From the NCBI RefSeq assembly GCF_001493375.1, contig NZ_LN929896.1:761007-825006 (forward strand): 64,000 bases of DNA, in the 5' to 3' direction. The stretch comes from Streptomyces specialis (GTDB lineage: Bacteria; Actinomycetota; Actinomycetes; Streptomycetales; Streptomycetaceae). Numbering within the stretch: position 1 is the stretch's first letter; every line of letters begins with the position of its first letter. Under the pieces are notes generated by a model that was not told the DNA's origin, searched no databases, and saw only the letters and a program-made list of their open reading frames with translations. Positions 1-7,782 of the stretch are shown here, in pieces. Made by a program: the position numbers and the translations under genes.

Positions 1-162
1 GGACTTCCTCATGCGCTGCTGGGGCCTGTTCCAGGCGTCCGGCGGCGCGGTGGATGCGGGTCTGGATCCGCAGGCGTCGGCGTGGAGGTACGCCTCGGCG
101 TCCAGCGCGCGGTAGGTGCGGTTGCCCAGGCCCAGGGGCTTCGATGCCAGGGCTCGGCTCAT
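1..162 (-). other. Unidentified partial reading frame at the window edge
   Basis: A minus-strand frame opens with ATG at 162 and runs to the edge of the window without a stop, giving about 54 residues beginning MSRALASKPLGLGNRTYRAL. A second frame over about 1-80 reads LRIQTRIHRAAGRLEQ, which looks at least as protein-like, so the region may be a frameshifted gene remnant. I recognise no family. It lies just outside the tRNA-Arg fragment, so it may be debris of an integrated element. Confidence 0.2.
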
Positions 163-206
163 CCCGAGGTCAACCAAGACCAAGCCGGTGTCGGTTCCTC
201 CGCCCC

Positions 207-749
207 TCACCACGAGTGAGTGGCGAGTGAGATGGGCCATGCGCTGTATCTCATGGCGCGTATGTCCAGGTGAGAGGCCCATGGCAGCATGAAGCAATCA
301 TGCCCTCCGGAGCCGTGTGCGCAGGTTCGAATCCTGCCGGGGGCACCAACAACATCTACATGACGGCTCGTGCTCCCCTCGCTGGGCACGGGCCGTTCTG
401 CTTGCTCGGGCGTGGCGGAGATCGTTTCTGCCCTGTGGGTGACCTCGGGTAGCTGGTCGGCGGGGAGCCTGATCGTGAACGTGATGTCATCGCTGTCGTG
501 GTGCGGGTCGGTCTCCAGGTGAGTCACGTCGAACAGCCGCCGCTGAAGGTCTTCGGGCGCGTCGGGCAGGTGCGGGCTGGGGTACGGCAGGGCGTCGAGG
601 AGGTCGGCCGCTTCCATGGTTGGCCGGTGCGGCCCGGCGGCGTCGGCCTGGTCGAGGTCGGCCACGACTGCCAGGGGTGCCTTCCGCTGGGCTTCGAGGT
701 CGTTGCGATGCCGACCGCTCTCAGGCCCGGTCCGCGATGATCCGGCGGG
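207..749 (-). pseudogene. Serine recombinase C-terminal fragment (truncated integrase)
   Basis: The minus-strand frame reads through a charged helix (RHRNDLEAQRKA) into LLDALPYPSPHLPDAPEDLQ, then LFDVTHLE and ITFTIRLPADQLPEV. This resembles the extreme C-terminus of large serine recombinases, after the zinc ribbon and coiled coil. The catalytic N-terminal domain with its active serine is missing: the frame is cut by the end of the tetR gene at 751. The frame also runs on across the antisense of the tRNA fragment before stopping at 207. It is most likely the decayed integrase of the element that used the tRNA-Arg site. Assignment rests on a remembered family pattern of the tail only. Confidence 0.55.
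304..348 (+). tRNA. 3' half of tRNA-Arg(CCG), probable attachment-site remnant
   Basis: The 45 bases carry the end of the anticodon arm around CCG (CCTCCGGAG), the T-arm GCAGG-TTCGAAT-CCTGC, the 3' acceptor strand CGGGGGC and a genome-encoded ACCA. The matching 5' acceptor strand (GCCCCCG), D-arm and 5' anticodon stem are absent upstream. The tRNA is therefore not functional here. A bare 3' tRNA segment is the usual core left where an integrative element or prophage recombined into a tRNA gene, and a serine-recombinase remnant lies next to it. Confidence 0.75.
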
Positions 750-750
750 T

Positions 751-1323
751 TTACCGCACGCCGTTCAGGATGAGATCGACGAGGCGTTCGGCGATGTCGG
801 GGTCGAGCGGGCGGCGCCTGGACAGGATGCGGAAGTGCATCGTGCCGATCAGCGCCTCATAGGCGAGCTGCGCGGACGATGCGTCGTCGATCTCGCCGCG
901 CTCGGTTGCCCGCTGGAAGATGGTCTGGGCCTTGGCGAACCGGTCGGCCCAAAACGCGTCTCGCACCGTGGCGGTCGTCTTGTCGTCGGCGGTCGCACCG
1001 AGGTAGGCGAGCGCATAGCCTGCGGGCGTGCGCAGGAAGTCGGCGACGGCCGCGATGGTCTCGACCAGGTCCCCGCGCAGCGAGCCGGTGTCCGGCGGGG
1101 TCAGACGTTCGGCCGACACGGTGAGCAGCACGTCGGTGATCAGCGCCTCTCGGGTCCCCCACTTGCGATAGATCGTCGACTCGTGCACGCCAGAGCGCGC
1201 GGCGATGCGCCCGACGGTCAGGTCGGCGGGCGGCATCTCGCCAAGCAGGGTGATGGCGGCGGCGATGACTTCCTTACGTGTGCGCGCCGTACGTCCGCCT
1301 GGGCGCGGTATGGCGTTGCTCAT
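751..1323 (-). CDS. TetR/AcrR family transcriptional regulator
   Basis: A 190-residue regulator with an N-terminal helix-turn-helix: residues about 12-55 read TRKEVIAAAITLLGEM, then DLTVGRIAARSGVHESTIYRKW, the TetR signature ending in the IYRKW recognition helix. The C-terminal ligand-binding half is alpha-helical and generic. I chose the ATG at 1323 (MSNAIPRPGG); a longer frame from 1389 would overlap the divergent hydrolase start and the operator. It most likely represses the divergent alpha/beta hydrolase and itself through the palindrome at 1333-1360. The inducer is unknown. The 3' end abuts the recombinase remnant. Confidence 0.85.
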   Translation of the reverse strand: MSNAIPRPGGRTARTRKEVIAAAITLLGEMPPADLTVGRIAARSGVHESTIYRKWGTREALITDVLLTVSAERLTPPDTGSLRGDLVETIAAVADFLRTPAGYALAYLGATADDKTTATVRDAFWADRFAKAQTIFQRATERGEIDDASSAQLAYEALIGTMHFRILSRRRPLDPDIAERLVDLILNGVR

Positions 1324-1332
1324 ACCTCCCAT

Positions 1333-1360
1333 GCTAAACGCAAGTGTGACTTGCGTTAGC
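1333..1360. promoter_or_regulatory. Palindromic TetR operator between divergent genes
   Basis: A 28-base inverted repeat with core arms ACGCAAGT and ACTTGCGT flanked by GCTAA/TTAGC lies between the tetR start (1323) and the hydrolase start (1388). Size and placement fit a TetR-family operator. Binding by the adjacent regulator is inferred. Confidence 0.7.
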
Positions 1361-1387
1361 AGCCGGGGCTGGACCACAGTCGTGCAC

Positions 1388-2335
1388 ATGACGACCTACC
1401 GCGAGCAGCCCGAGTGGCGAGCCATCCAAGAGTTCCTGCCCGAGAAGTTCCGGCTGACGCCGGATACCGAGCCGGCCGAGGAGTGGTGGGACCACAACGG
1501 CCACCGCATCCACCTGGACACCTACCGCCGGCCCGCGGCACCGCTCAAGGTGATCCTGTTCCACGGCGTCGGCACCAACGGCCGGCAGATGTCCACGATC
1601 CTGGGCCGCCCGCTCGCCGAGCGGGGCTACGAGACCATCGCGATCGACATGCCCACCTATGGTGTGACCGAGGTGGCCGATGGCGCCCTGGTCACCTACG
1701 ACGAGTGGGTCCGGACCGGCTCGGACCTGATCGACGCCGAACGGGCGAACGACGACCGCCCGATCGTTCTCTACGGTCTGTCCGCCGGCGGCATGCAGGC
1801 TTACCACGTCGCCGCCGTCAACAAGCACGTCGCGGGAATCGTCGGCATGACCTTCCTCGACCAGCGTTCGCGCCGCGTCCGCGTCGAGACCGCCTTCGAC
1901 CCCGTATCGGGTTTCGTCGGCGCCGGCGTGATGAAGGCCCTGGCGCGAACGCCACTGCGCCGCCTGCGACTGCCGATGCGACTGGTCAGCAAGATGCGCG
2001 CCCTGGTCAACAACCGCAGCGCGGCCCGCGCCTGTTACGCCGACAAGACCTCGGCGGGCAACCGCGCGTCCATCGCGTTCCTCGACTCCTACCTGAACTA
2101 CCAGCCAGTCACCGAACCCGAGGACTTCGACGTCTGCCCCGTGCTGCTCACCCAGCCCGCCGCCGACCGGTGGACGCCACTGCACCTGTCCGAACCATTC
2201 CTGAACAAGATCACGAAGGTGCCAGTGACGAAGACCACCCTCGACAACGCCGGCCACTACCCGCTCGAACAGCCCGGCCTGGACCAGATGATCGACGCCA
2301 TCACCCACTTCTGCGCAGAACTCGCACCGGCATGA
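1388..2335 (+). CDS. Alpha/beta hydrolase
   Basis: A 315-residue alpha/beta-hydrolase. Residues 54-65 (KVILFHGVGTNG) form the strand-3/oxyanion HG motif, and YGLSAGG places the nucleophile at Ser132 in a G-x-S-x-G elbow. AADRWTPL and NAGHYPL near the C-terminus hold the likely acidic and histidine members of the triad. No signal peptide is seen, so it is probably cytoplasmic. The ATG at 1388 has no clear Shine-Dalgarno sequence, so translation may be leaderless. It is transcribed divergently from the tetR gene, which probably controls it. The substrate cannot be predicted; esterase, lactonase or thioesterase activity are all possible. Confidence 0.85.
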   Translation: MTTYREQPEWRAIQEFLPEKFRLTPDTEPAEEWWDHNGHRIHLDTYRRPAAPLKVILFHGVGTNGRQMSTILGRPLAERGYETIAIDMPTYGVTEVADGALVTYDEWVRTGSDLIDAERANDDRPIVLYGLSAGGMQAYHVAAVNKHVAGIVGMTFLDQRSRRVRVETAFDPVSGFVGAGVMKALARTPLRRLRLPMRLVSKMRALVNNRSAARACYADKTSAGNRASIAFLDSYLNYQPVTEPEDFDVCPVLLTQPAADRWTPLHLSEPFLNKITKVPVTKTTLDNAGHYPLEQPGLDQMIDAITHFCAELAPA

Positions 2336-2641
2336 CCGCTCCGCACGCCGGCGCGAAGCAGCCACGCTCGCCGCCACCGAGAAGATCGACCGGTTGCAAG
2401 CTTTTTCTGACCAGAAGCTTCGCGAAGAGAGTGCGGGCTGCCCCGGAGGGCCGCCGCGTCGTTCCCGGTTCGCGGACGTGGGCGGCGTACCCGCGGCAGA
2501 TCGATGCCCGGCCGATCCTCGCTCGCCTGGCCCGGTTTCGTCGTGCTGAGGCCCTTTCCCGTTCCGGTGGACGCTGTCACGCTTCCCACCGGCGCCGCCG
2601 CGTCCGTCGGTGATCCGAACGGGAACGGCCGGCGGCGGGCG
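2336..2641. other. Non-coding gap with a possible coding remnant
   Basis: This 306-base gap has no intact gene. In one plus-strand frame from about 2335 to 2450 it reads EAATLAATEKIDRLQAFSDQ, followed by KLREESAGC, with coding-like composition but no start and no recognisable family. It is close to the tRNA/recombinase scar, so it may be mobile-element debris. Otherwise I see nothing in it. Confidence 0.25.
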
Positions 2642-3145
2642 TCAGAGTTCCTCGTGGTCGCGTGCTCGCAGCAATGTGTACATGGCGTCGTTGAGCTGTC
2701 GTTGTCGCTGTTCGGAGAGGCCGGACAGCAGACGGGCCTCGTTGGCGGCGTGGTCGCTCATGGCCGCGTCGATGGTGGCCATCCCCGGCTCGGTGAGGGA
2801 CACCAGGAAGCTCCGGCGGTCCGCGGGGTCGAGCCTGCGGCGGACCAGGCCGGCCGCCTCCAGCCGGTCGAGCCGGCTGGTCATCCCCGCCCGGGAGAGC
2901 ATCAACTGCTGGGACAGCACCGACGGCGTCACCGTGTAGGGCGGTCCGGACCGGCGGATCGACGCCAGCACGTCGAACTCGCCGTTGCGGAGCCCGTGCC
3001 GGGCGAAGACCTCGTCGAACGAGCGGTGCATCAGGGCGGCGAACCGCGTCACGCGCCCTAGGACCTCGACCGGCCACAGGTCCAGATCGGGCCGCTCGTG
3101 CCGCCACTGCGCGATCACGGCGTCCACCTCGTCATCTTCACGCAT
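2642..3145 (-). CDS. MarR family transcriptional regulator
   Basis: A 167-residue winged-helix regulator. The middle third (VLSQQLMLSRAGMTSRLDRL then EAAGLVRRRLDPADRR) is the MarR DNA-binding helix followed by the wing with the conserved DPADRR segment. Flanking helices at both ends would form the dimer interface. It is divergent from the DHFR-like reductase at 3241, with ACTAT/ATAGT half-sites between them. It probably represses the reductase or itself. The effector is unknown. Confidence 0.85.
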   Translation of the reverse strand: MREDDEVDAVIAQWRHERPDLDLWPVEVLGRVTRFAALMHRSFDEVFARHGLRNGEFDVLASIRRSGPPYTVTPSVLSQQLMLSRAGMTSRLDRLEAAGLVRRRLDPADRRSFLVSLTEPGMATIDAAMSDHAANEARLLSGLSEQRQRQLNDAMYTLLRARDHEEL

Positions 3146-3153
3146 GCCACCAT

Positions 3154-3188
3154 ACTATTTGATTTCTGATAGTTCGCTGCCGTACTAT
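3154..3188. promoter_or_regulatory. Probable MarR operator / divergent promoter
   Basis: ACTAT at 3154-3158 and ATAGT at 3169-3173 form an inverted repeat with a 10-base spacer. A third ACTAT follows at 3184-3188. The segment is AT-rich relative to its surroundings and lies between the marR start and the reductase start. Binding is inferred from position and symmetry. Confidence 0.5.
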
Positions 3189-3240
3189 CTCCCCATCGAA
3201 TCACATCGCGGTCCGCCGCGAGCGACCTGAGGAGCGCCTG

Positions 3241-3777
3241 ATGCGCCAGATCATCTCGAGCCTGTTCGTCTCCCTGGACGGTGTCGCCGAGGCGCCGGAC
3301 ACCTGGCACTTCCCCTACTTCAACGACGAGATGGGCAACGCCGTCGGGGCGGCCATGGCCGACTGCGACGCGATGCTGCTCGGCCGCGTCCAGTACGAAC
3401 AGTTCGCCGCCTACTGGCCGACCAGCGACGACGAGTTCGCCGGCTTCATGAACGGCCAGAAGAAGTACGTGGCCACCACCACCCTGACCGAGGCCACGTG
3501 GAACAACACCGAGATCATCGGCGGTGACGTCCTGGACGGCATCCGCGGGCTCAAGTCCTCCCCGGGCCGCGACATCGCCGTGACCGGCAGCCTCACCCTC
3601 GTGCGGTCACTGCTCCGGGCCGGACTCCTCGACCGGCTGCAACTGTTCGTCCACCCCATCGTCCTGGGCGAGGGCGCCCGCTGGTACGACACCCTCGCCA
3701 CCACCAAGCTCCATCTGACCTCGGCCGAGACGTTCACCACCGGAGTGATCAACCAGATCTACACCCCGGCCTCCTAA
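3241..3777 (+). CDS. Dihydrofolate reductase family protein (RibD C-terminal domain type)
   Basis: A 178-residue single-domain protein of the RibD-C/DHFR-like fold. The N-terminus RQIISSLFVSLDGVAE is the typical first strand with the SLDG turn. MLLGRVQYEQFAAYWP gives the LGRxTYE-like segment, DIAVTGSLTLVRSLLRAGL the nucleotide-binding G-S loop, and ELFVHPIVLG-like residues (QLFVHPIVLG) follow. Members reduce uncharacterised substrates with NADPH. True riboflavin or folate roles are not implied. GAGGAGCG seven bases upstream of the ATG is a good ribosome-binding site. It is likely under control of the divergent MarR protein. Confidence 0.85.
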   Translation: MRQIISSLFVSLDGVAEAPDTWHFPYFNDEMGNAVGAAMADCDAMLLGRVQYEQFAAYWPTSDDEFAGFMNGQKKYVATTTLTEATWNNTEIIGGDVLDGIRGLKSSPGRDIAVTGSLTLVRSLLRAGLLDRLQLFVHPIVLGEGARWYDTLATTKLHLTSAETFTTGVINQIYTPAS

Positions 3778-3802
3778 GCGCCGGCGAGGCGGTAGCGGCG
3801 GA

Positions 3803-4708
3803 TCAGAAGGGCTGCCAGTCGCGACGGCTGCCACCGTCGCGCAAGGCGCGGACACGGCGGGCGAACTCCTCGGCGGCTTTCGGGTCGTTCGATGTCCGCG
3901 TGCCCAGCCAGAGGGTCATCATCAGCTCGCGCACGTCGGCCAGAGCCGGGTAGCCGGGCCAGTTCATCAGCTCGAAGCCGTAGTGGTGGACGAACGACTC
4001 GTACTCGGCCTTCGTGTGCCAGCCGTACCGCTCGTAGTACATCGCGGTCAGGACGAGATCCCATTCGCGAGGCGCGAGCGAGAACCCGTCGAGGTCGATG
4101 AGGATGGCGTGGCCGTTCCGGTGGCGGAGCGCGTTGCCGACGTTGGCGTCCCCGTGGATCACCCCGGAGGGGAGAACGAAGTCGAGTCGACCGTACTCCT
4201 CTTGGAGTTTCGCGGCCCGCTGGTCGAGGAACTGCCGGTCGTCGTCGGCGATGCCGTCCAGCGCGCGCAGTGCGTCCCGGATTCTCGCGAACGGGTCGAA
4301 GTACGGCAGGCCCAGCGTCTCCGGCACCTCAAGCCGGTGGAGTCGCTGGAGGAGGTCCGCCAGCTCGTCGAGGCGCGCGTACTCCACGCGGTCCTGGGCG
4401 TTCTCCCAGAACGTCACCACCCGGCCGCCGAACGCGGCCGGCTGCCGGACACCGGGCAGGACACGCGCCGCCGGGAAGTCCTCGGTGGCCAGCCAGCGGG
4501 CGACCCGGACGGCCCGTTCCAACTCCCCCGCCGATTCCGGGTTCTGCGCGATCCGTACGATGACCGGCGACGAGGCGAGCCGGAACACCCCGTTCGACCC
4601 GAGCCGCAGCAACGCGGCCCCAGCCGGATCCAGGCCGACGACACGGCACGCCTCGGTCAGCACAGCCCATGCCGCCTCCTCGGCACAACCCGACGCCATA
4701 CGCCGCAC
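3803..4708 (-). CDS. Aminoglycoside phosphotransferase-family protein
   Basis: A 301-residue protein with a choline-kinase/APH fold. HGDANVGN (about residue 190) is the Brenner catalytic loop with the general-base Asp and the metal-binding Asn, and LIDLDG 15 residues later is the DFG equivalent. The N-lobe is short and ends with a hinge near WENAQDRVEY. Family members phosphorylate small molecules such as antibiotics, choline or sugars; no feature here fixes the substrate. An internal ATG at 4699 (MASGCAEE) is an alternative start. It is convergent with the DHFR-like gene, 26 bases apart, and divergent from the membrane protein at 4827. Confidence 0.85.
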   Translation of the reverse strand: MRRMASGCAEEAAWAVLTEACRVVGLDPAGAALLRLGSNGVFRLASSPVIVRIAQNPESAGELERAVRVARWLATEDFPAARVLPGVRQPAAFGGRVVTFWENAQDRVEYARLDELADLLQRLHRLEVPETLGLPYFDPFARIRDALRALDGIADDDRQFLDQRAAKLQEEYGRLDFVLPSGVIHGDANVGNALRHRNGHAILIDLDGFSLAPREWDLVLTAMYYERYGWHTKAEYESFVHHYGFELMNWPGYPALADVRELMMTLWLGTRTSNDPKAAEEFARRVRALRDGGSRRDWQPF

Positions 4709-4826
4709 CTCCCCGGCTGTTCGTGTCCGACGCTACTCCCGCAGCCCATCGGGTCCCAGAACGGCTCGGGCAGATCTGTTGTCGAGAGCTGTTACGGTCC
4801 GCCGCGCTCCCTGTGAGGTTCTCGCC

Positions 4827-5324
4827 ATGCATCGTCCTCGTCGGCTGATCTGGCTCGCGCCGGTCTGCCTGAACACCGTTCTCGGTGTGGTCGGCATCGT
4901 GCCGTTCTTCGTGCTCTGGTACTTCGTCGTCAGCTTCCCGCTCCGGGAACTGGGCTTCACCGAGCGCGATCCGACGGAGAACGACGGGGTTCTGCCGTGG
5001 GTCATCATCCTCGTCCTGGTCGAGGGGGTGTTCCTCGCGATCTGGTTCCTCGCCAACTACCTGGTGCGCGACGGCACTCCGGCCCGGTTGCTGCCTGCCC
5101 GGCGGTACTGGGCGGTGAGTGTGGCCGCCCTGTTCGCTCCCCTTCTGGTTGTCGTGGCTTTCGGGGCCGTCCGGAGCGGCCTCGGGCAGGGGGGACGCGG
5201 CGGGGGGGGCGGCCGCGCGTGCGGCGGCCCCGCGAGCGTTCGTGGGTCGCGGGGCCGGTCGCTGGGTCGGGTCAGGCGTGGGGCGTTGCCTTGCGGCGGG
5301 TGCGGAGGAGGGGGATGGCGTTGA
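4827..5324 (+). CDS. Small membrane protein with an odd C-terminus
   Basis: The ATG at 4827 opens a 165-residue frame with three convincing membrane segments: LAPVCLNTVLGVVGIVPFFV (about 9-28), VIILVLVEGVFLAIWFLANY (about 57-76) and WAVSVAALFAPLLVVVAFGAV (about 94-114). After residue 117 the frame becomes a Gly/Arg/Ala-rich tail across a G-rich run at 5190-5212 and continues into the end of the convergent MFS gene. The tail is unlikely to be real protein; a small indel in the G-runs is a simple explanation. No family is recognised. Confidence 0.55.
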   Translation: MHRPRRLIWLAPVCLNTVLGVVGIVPFFVLWYFVVSFPLRELGFTERDPTENDGVLPWVIILVLVEGVFLAIWFLANYLVRDGTPARLLPARRYWAVSVAALFAPLLVVVAFGAVRSGLGQGGRGGGGGRACGGPASVRGSRGRSLGRVRRGALPCGGCGGGGWR

Positions 5325-6756
5325 GCAGGAGGCCGAGCAGGGCGACGCCGGTGACCAGGTTGATGCCGGGCCGGTAGGGGCCGATGTCGGCGCTGCCCGC
5401 GGTGGTGTCCGTGGCCAGCGCGGTGACGACGGCCAGGACCAGCGCGGCGCCGACCTGGCCGGAGGTCTGCACCAGGCCGGAGGCCAGGCCCTGTTCGGAG
5501 TCGTCGATGCCCTCGGTGGCCTGGGCCATGATCGCGCTGAAGCCGAAGGCGAAGCCGCCGCCGAGGAGCAGCATCGCGGGCAGGACCGACACCACGTAGT
5601 CGGGGGTGGTGCCCGCGGTCGCCAGGAACCAGACGTAGCCCAGGCTGAGCGAACTCATCGAGGCCAGGATCAGCGGCGGGGTGCCGTAGCGGGTGATGAG
5701 GCGTCCGACGAAGGGCGATCCGAACGCCACGACCAGGCCGATCGGGAGCAGGCCCATCGCCATGCGCAGCGGTGACCACTCCAGGCCGTCCTGGAGGTAG
5801 AGCGTCATGAGGAACTGGAAGCTCAGGAAGGAGCCGAAGAGGGCGATGATGCTGAGGTTGGCCCGTACGACGGTGGCGACGCGGAGGATGCCGAAGCGGA
5901 CCAGCGGGTGGGCGACGCGCTGTTCGATCAGCACGAAGGCGGTCAGCAGCAGGACGGCGAGCAGGGCCAGGCCCAGGGTGCCGGGCGATCCCCAGCCGCG
6001 GTCGGGGGCGGAGACCACGGTGTAGACGGCGAGCAGCATGCCGCCGGTGAGGGTGGCGGCGCCGGCGATGTCGTGGCCGCCGGTCTCGGCGGGGCGGTCG
6101 CGCGGGATCAGGACGTAGCCGAGGACGAGGGCCAGCACGGCGAGCGGCACGGGGGTCAGGAACGTCCAGCGCCAGCCGAAGCCGGTGAGGAGTCCGCCGA
6201 GGATGAGGCCGGACGAGTATCCGGTGGCGCCGAAGAGGGAGAAGACGGAGAGCGCCCGGTTGCGGGCGGGGCCCTCGTGGAACGTGGTCGTCAGGATGGA
6301 CAGCGCGGTGGGCGCGGTGAAGGCGGCGGCCAGGCCCTTGATGAAGCGGCTGGCGATCAGCAGGGGGCCGCTGTCGACCAGGCCGCCGAGGAGCGAGGCG
6401 GCGGCGAAGACGGCGAGGGCGATCAGGAAGACCCGTCGGCGCCCGAGGAGGTCGGCCATCCGGCCGCCGAGCATCATCAGGCCGCCGTAGCCGAGCACGT
6501 AGCCGTTGATGATCCACTGCAACGACGTGGCGGACAGGCCCAGTTCGTTGCCTATGGACGGCAGGGCGACGCCGACCATCGAGACGTCGAGGCCGTCGAG
6601 GAACAGCACGAGGCACAGGACGGCGAGGACGCCCCACAGGCGCGGGGTCCAGCGTTGTTCTTCGGGCCGCGAGACGGAGACCTGGGCGGTCGGCGGCGGG
6701 ATCACCGGAGCGTCGATGGAAGGGGACATGGCCCGAGACATTACATGCATGAGCAT
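5272..6756 (-). CDS. MFS drug-resistance transporter, DHA2 (14-TMS) type
   Basis: A 494-residue exporter. After a proline-rich N-terminus the first membrane helix reads LAVLCLVLFLDGLDVSMVGV, carrying the LDxTxVNVALP-like motif C of DHA2 drug/H+ antiporters (DVSMVGVALPSI). GGRMADLLGRRRVFL is the loop 2-3 motif A. Hydrophobic segments through the whole length fit 14 helices. It should export a drug-like or endogenous metabolite by proton antiport. Starts at 6741 or 6729 are possible. The MarR gene at 6831 is divergent across a palindrome-rich 75-base gap and probably regulates it. Confidence 0.9.
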   Translation of the reverse strand: MLMHVMSRAMSPSIDAPVIPPPTAQVSVSRPEEQRWTPRLWGVLAVLCLVLFLDGLDVSMVGVALPSIGNELGLSATSLQWIINGYVLGYGGLMMLGGRMADLLGRRRVFLIALAVFAAASLLGGLVDSGPLLIASRFIKGLAAAFTAPTALSILTTTFHEGPARNRALSVFSLFGATGYSSGLILGGLLTGFGWRWTFLTPVPLAVLALVLGYVLIPRDRPAETGGHDIAGAATLTGGMLLAVYTVVSAPDRGWGSPGTLGLALLAVLLLTAFVLIEQRVAHPLVRFGILRVATVVRANLSIIALFGSFLSFQFLMTLYLQDGLEWSPLRMAMGLLPIGLVVAFGSPFVGRLITRYGTPPLILASMSSLSLGYVWFLATAGTTPDYVVSVLPAMLLLGGGFAFGFSAIMAQATEGIDDSEQGLASGLVQTSGQVGAALVLAVVTALATDTTAGSADIGPYRPGINLVTGVALLGLLLNAIPLLRTRRKATPHA

Positions 6757-6767
6757 CTACTGTCTAC

Positions 6768-6801
6768 GCATAAAATGCACAGGCAATAAATTCACTTGCA
6801 T
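6768..6801. promoter_or_regulatory. Palindromes between MFS gene and marR (operator region)
   Basis: GCAT-AAA-ATGC (6768-6778) is a perfect short palindrome. ATGCA (6775-6779) pairs with TGCAT (6797-6801) around an AT-rich centre. The surrounding 6740-6830 stretch is the only AT-rich DNA nearby and must hold both divergent promoters. MarR binding is inferred. Confidence 0.55.
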
Positions 6802-6830
6802 GTTGTTGGGCGGTGCGCTAGCGTTCCCCC

Positions 6831-7205
6831 GTGTCCGCAGATGCCGAGCTCATCGACCGCTGGCGAACCCTGCTGTCGCAGTACAGCCGGATCGCCCATG
6901 AGCTCGATCGCGTGCTCCAGGCGGGGCACGGCCTGACCGTCAGCGACTACGAGGCCCTGGACCGGCTGCTGTCGGACGAGAACCGCGGCAAGGTGCGCGT
7001 GCAGGACCTGGTGGACGAGATGCATCTCAGCCAGAGCGCCATGTCGCGGACCGTCGCCCGGCTGGAGAAGTGCGGCCTGGTGTGCCGGGGCATGTGCGAC
7101 ACGGACCGCCGCGGCGTGTTCGTGACCCCCACGGAGGCCGGCCGCAAGGTGCACGCCGAGGCCCGCCGGACCTACCTGGACGTGCTCGCCCAGCACCTGG
7201 GCTGA
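6831..7205 (+). CDS. MarR family transcriptional regulator (compact)
   Basis: A 124-residue MarR protein starting with GTG at 6831. Residues about 50-100 contain VQDLVDEMHLSQSAMSRTVA, RLEKCGLVCR and the wing MCDTDRRGVFVTPTEAG, all classic for the family. It is shorter than most MarR proteins and ends soon after the last dimerisation helix begins. It faces the MFS exporter across 75 bases with palindromes, the usual arrangement of a drug-responsive repressor and its pump. The MCDTDRRG cysteine and Cys in KCGLVC could be redox- or metal-responsive, but nothing here proves it. Confidence 0.85.
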   Translation: MSADAELIDRWRTLLSQYSRIAHELDRVLQAGHGLTVSDYEALDRLLSDENRGKVRVQDLVDEMHLSQSAMSRTVARLEKCGLVCRGMCDTDRRGVFVTPTEAGRKVHAEARRTYLDVLAQHLG

Positions 7206-7251
7206 TCCGCTCCGCGGCTCGCGTGTCGGTGCGGGCTGCCACCATGCCCGC

Positions 7252-7617
7252 ATGACGACGACGAGAGAACCGTCCGGGTCCGCGCCGGAGGAAGTCATCC
7301 CCGTCCTGCGGGTACGGGAGGCCGGGGTCGCCGCCGGGTGGTACGCGCGGCTCGGGTTCGTCGCGCAGTGGGAGCACCGGTTCGGCCCCGGCATGCCGGC
7401 GTTCGTGGAAGTGGCGCGCGGTGGGCTGCGGTTGTTCCTCTCGGAACACGAGGGCGATGCCCGGCCCGGCACGCTGGTGTATCTGCGGGTGCGCGATCTC
7501 GCGGCCGTGGCCGCCGAGTTCGGGGTGGCGGTGACCGAGACCCCTTGGGACACGCGCGAGGTGGAACTCCACGACCCGGACGGCAACCGCCTGCGGATCG
7601 CGTCGGTCGAGGACTGA
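7252..7617 (+). CDS. Glyoxalase/bleomycin-resistance (VOC) family protein
   Basis: A 121-residue single VOC domain. EEVIPVLRVREAGVAAGWYA, then RLGFVAQWEHR is the first beta-alpha-beta unit, and TPWDTREVELHDPDGNRLRI is the second with the conserved DPDGN turn. Glu and His positions typical of the metal site are only partly present, so it may act as a binding protein (bleomycin-resistance type) rather than an enzyme. It follows the marR gene on the same strand after 46 bases and could be co-transcribed. Confidence 0.8.
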   Translation: MTTTREPSGSAPEEVIPVLRVREAGVAAGWYARLGFVAQWEHRFGPGMPAFVEVARGGLRLFLSEHEGDARPGTLVYLRVRDLAAVAAEFGVAVTETPWDTREVELHDPDGNRLRIASVED

Positions 7618-7782
7618 ACCGGGGGCGTGCGGCGGGCGTGCGCGGGGGCGCGGGATCGGGTGGCGGGTGGTGGGGGGCTGATCCACTCCTGTGGGTGGTT
7701 TGGCCGTTCGGCGGGGCCCGAACGGGCGGAGCCTGCGAATACTGGCCGATGAGAAGCCCGGTGAAGCTCTGATGGGGGCGAC

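Noticed and set aside
5056..6637. Minus-strand 526-codon ORF rich in Arg/Pro
   Set aside because: Shadow of the MFS transporter frame, with amino-acid composition typical of an out-of-frame GC-rich gene.
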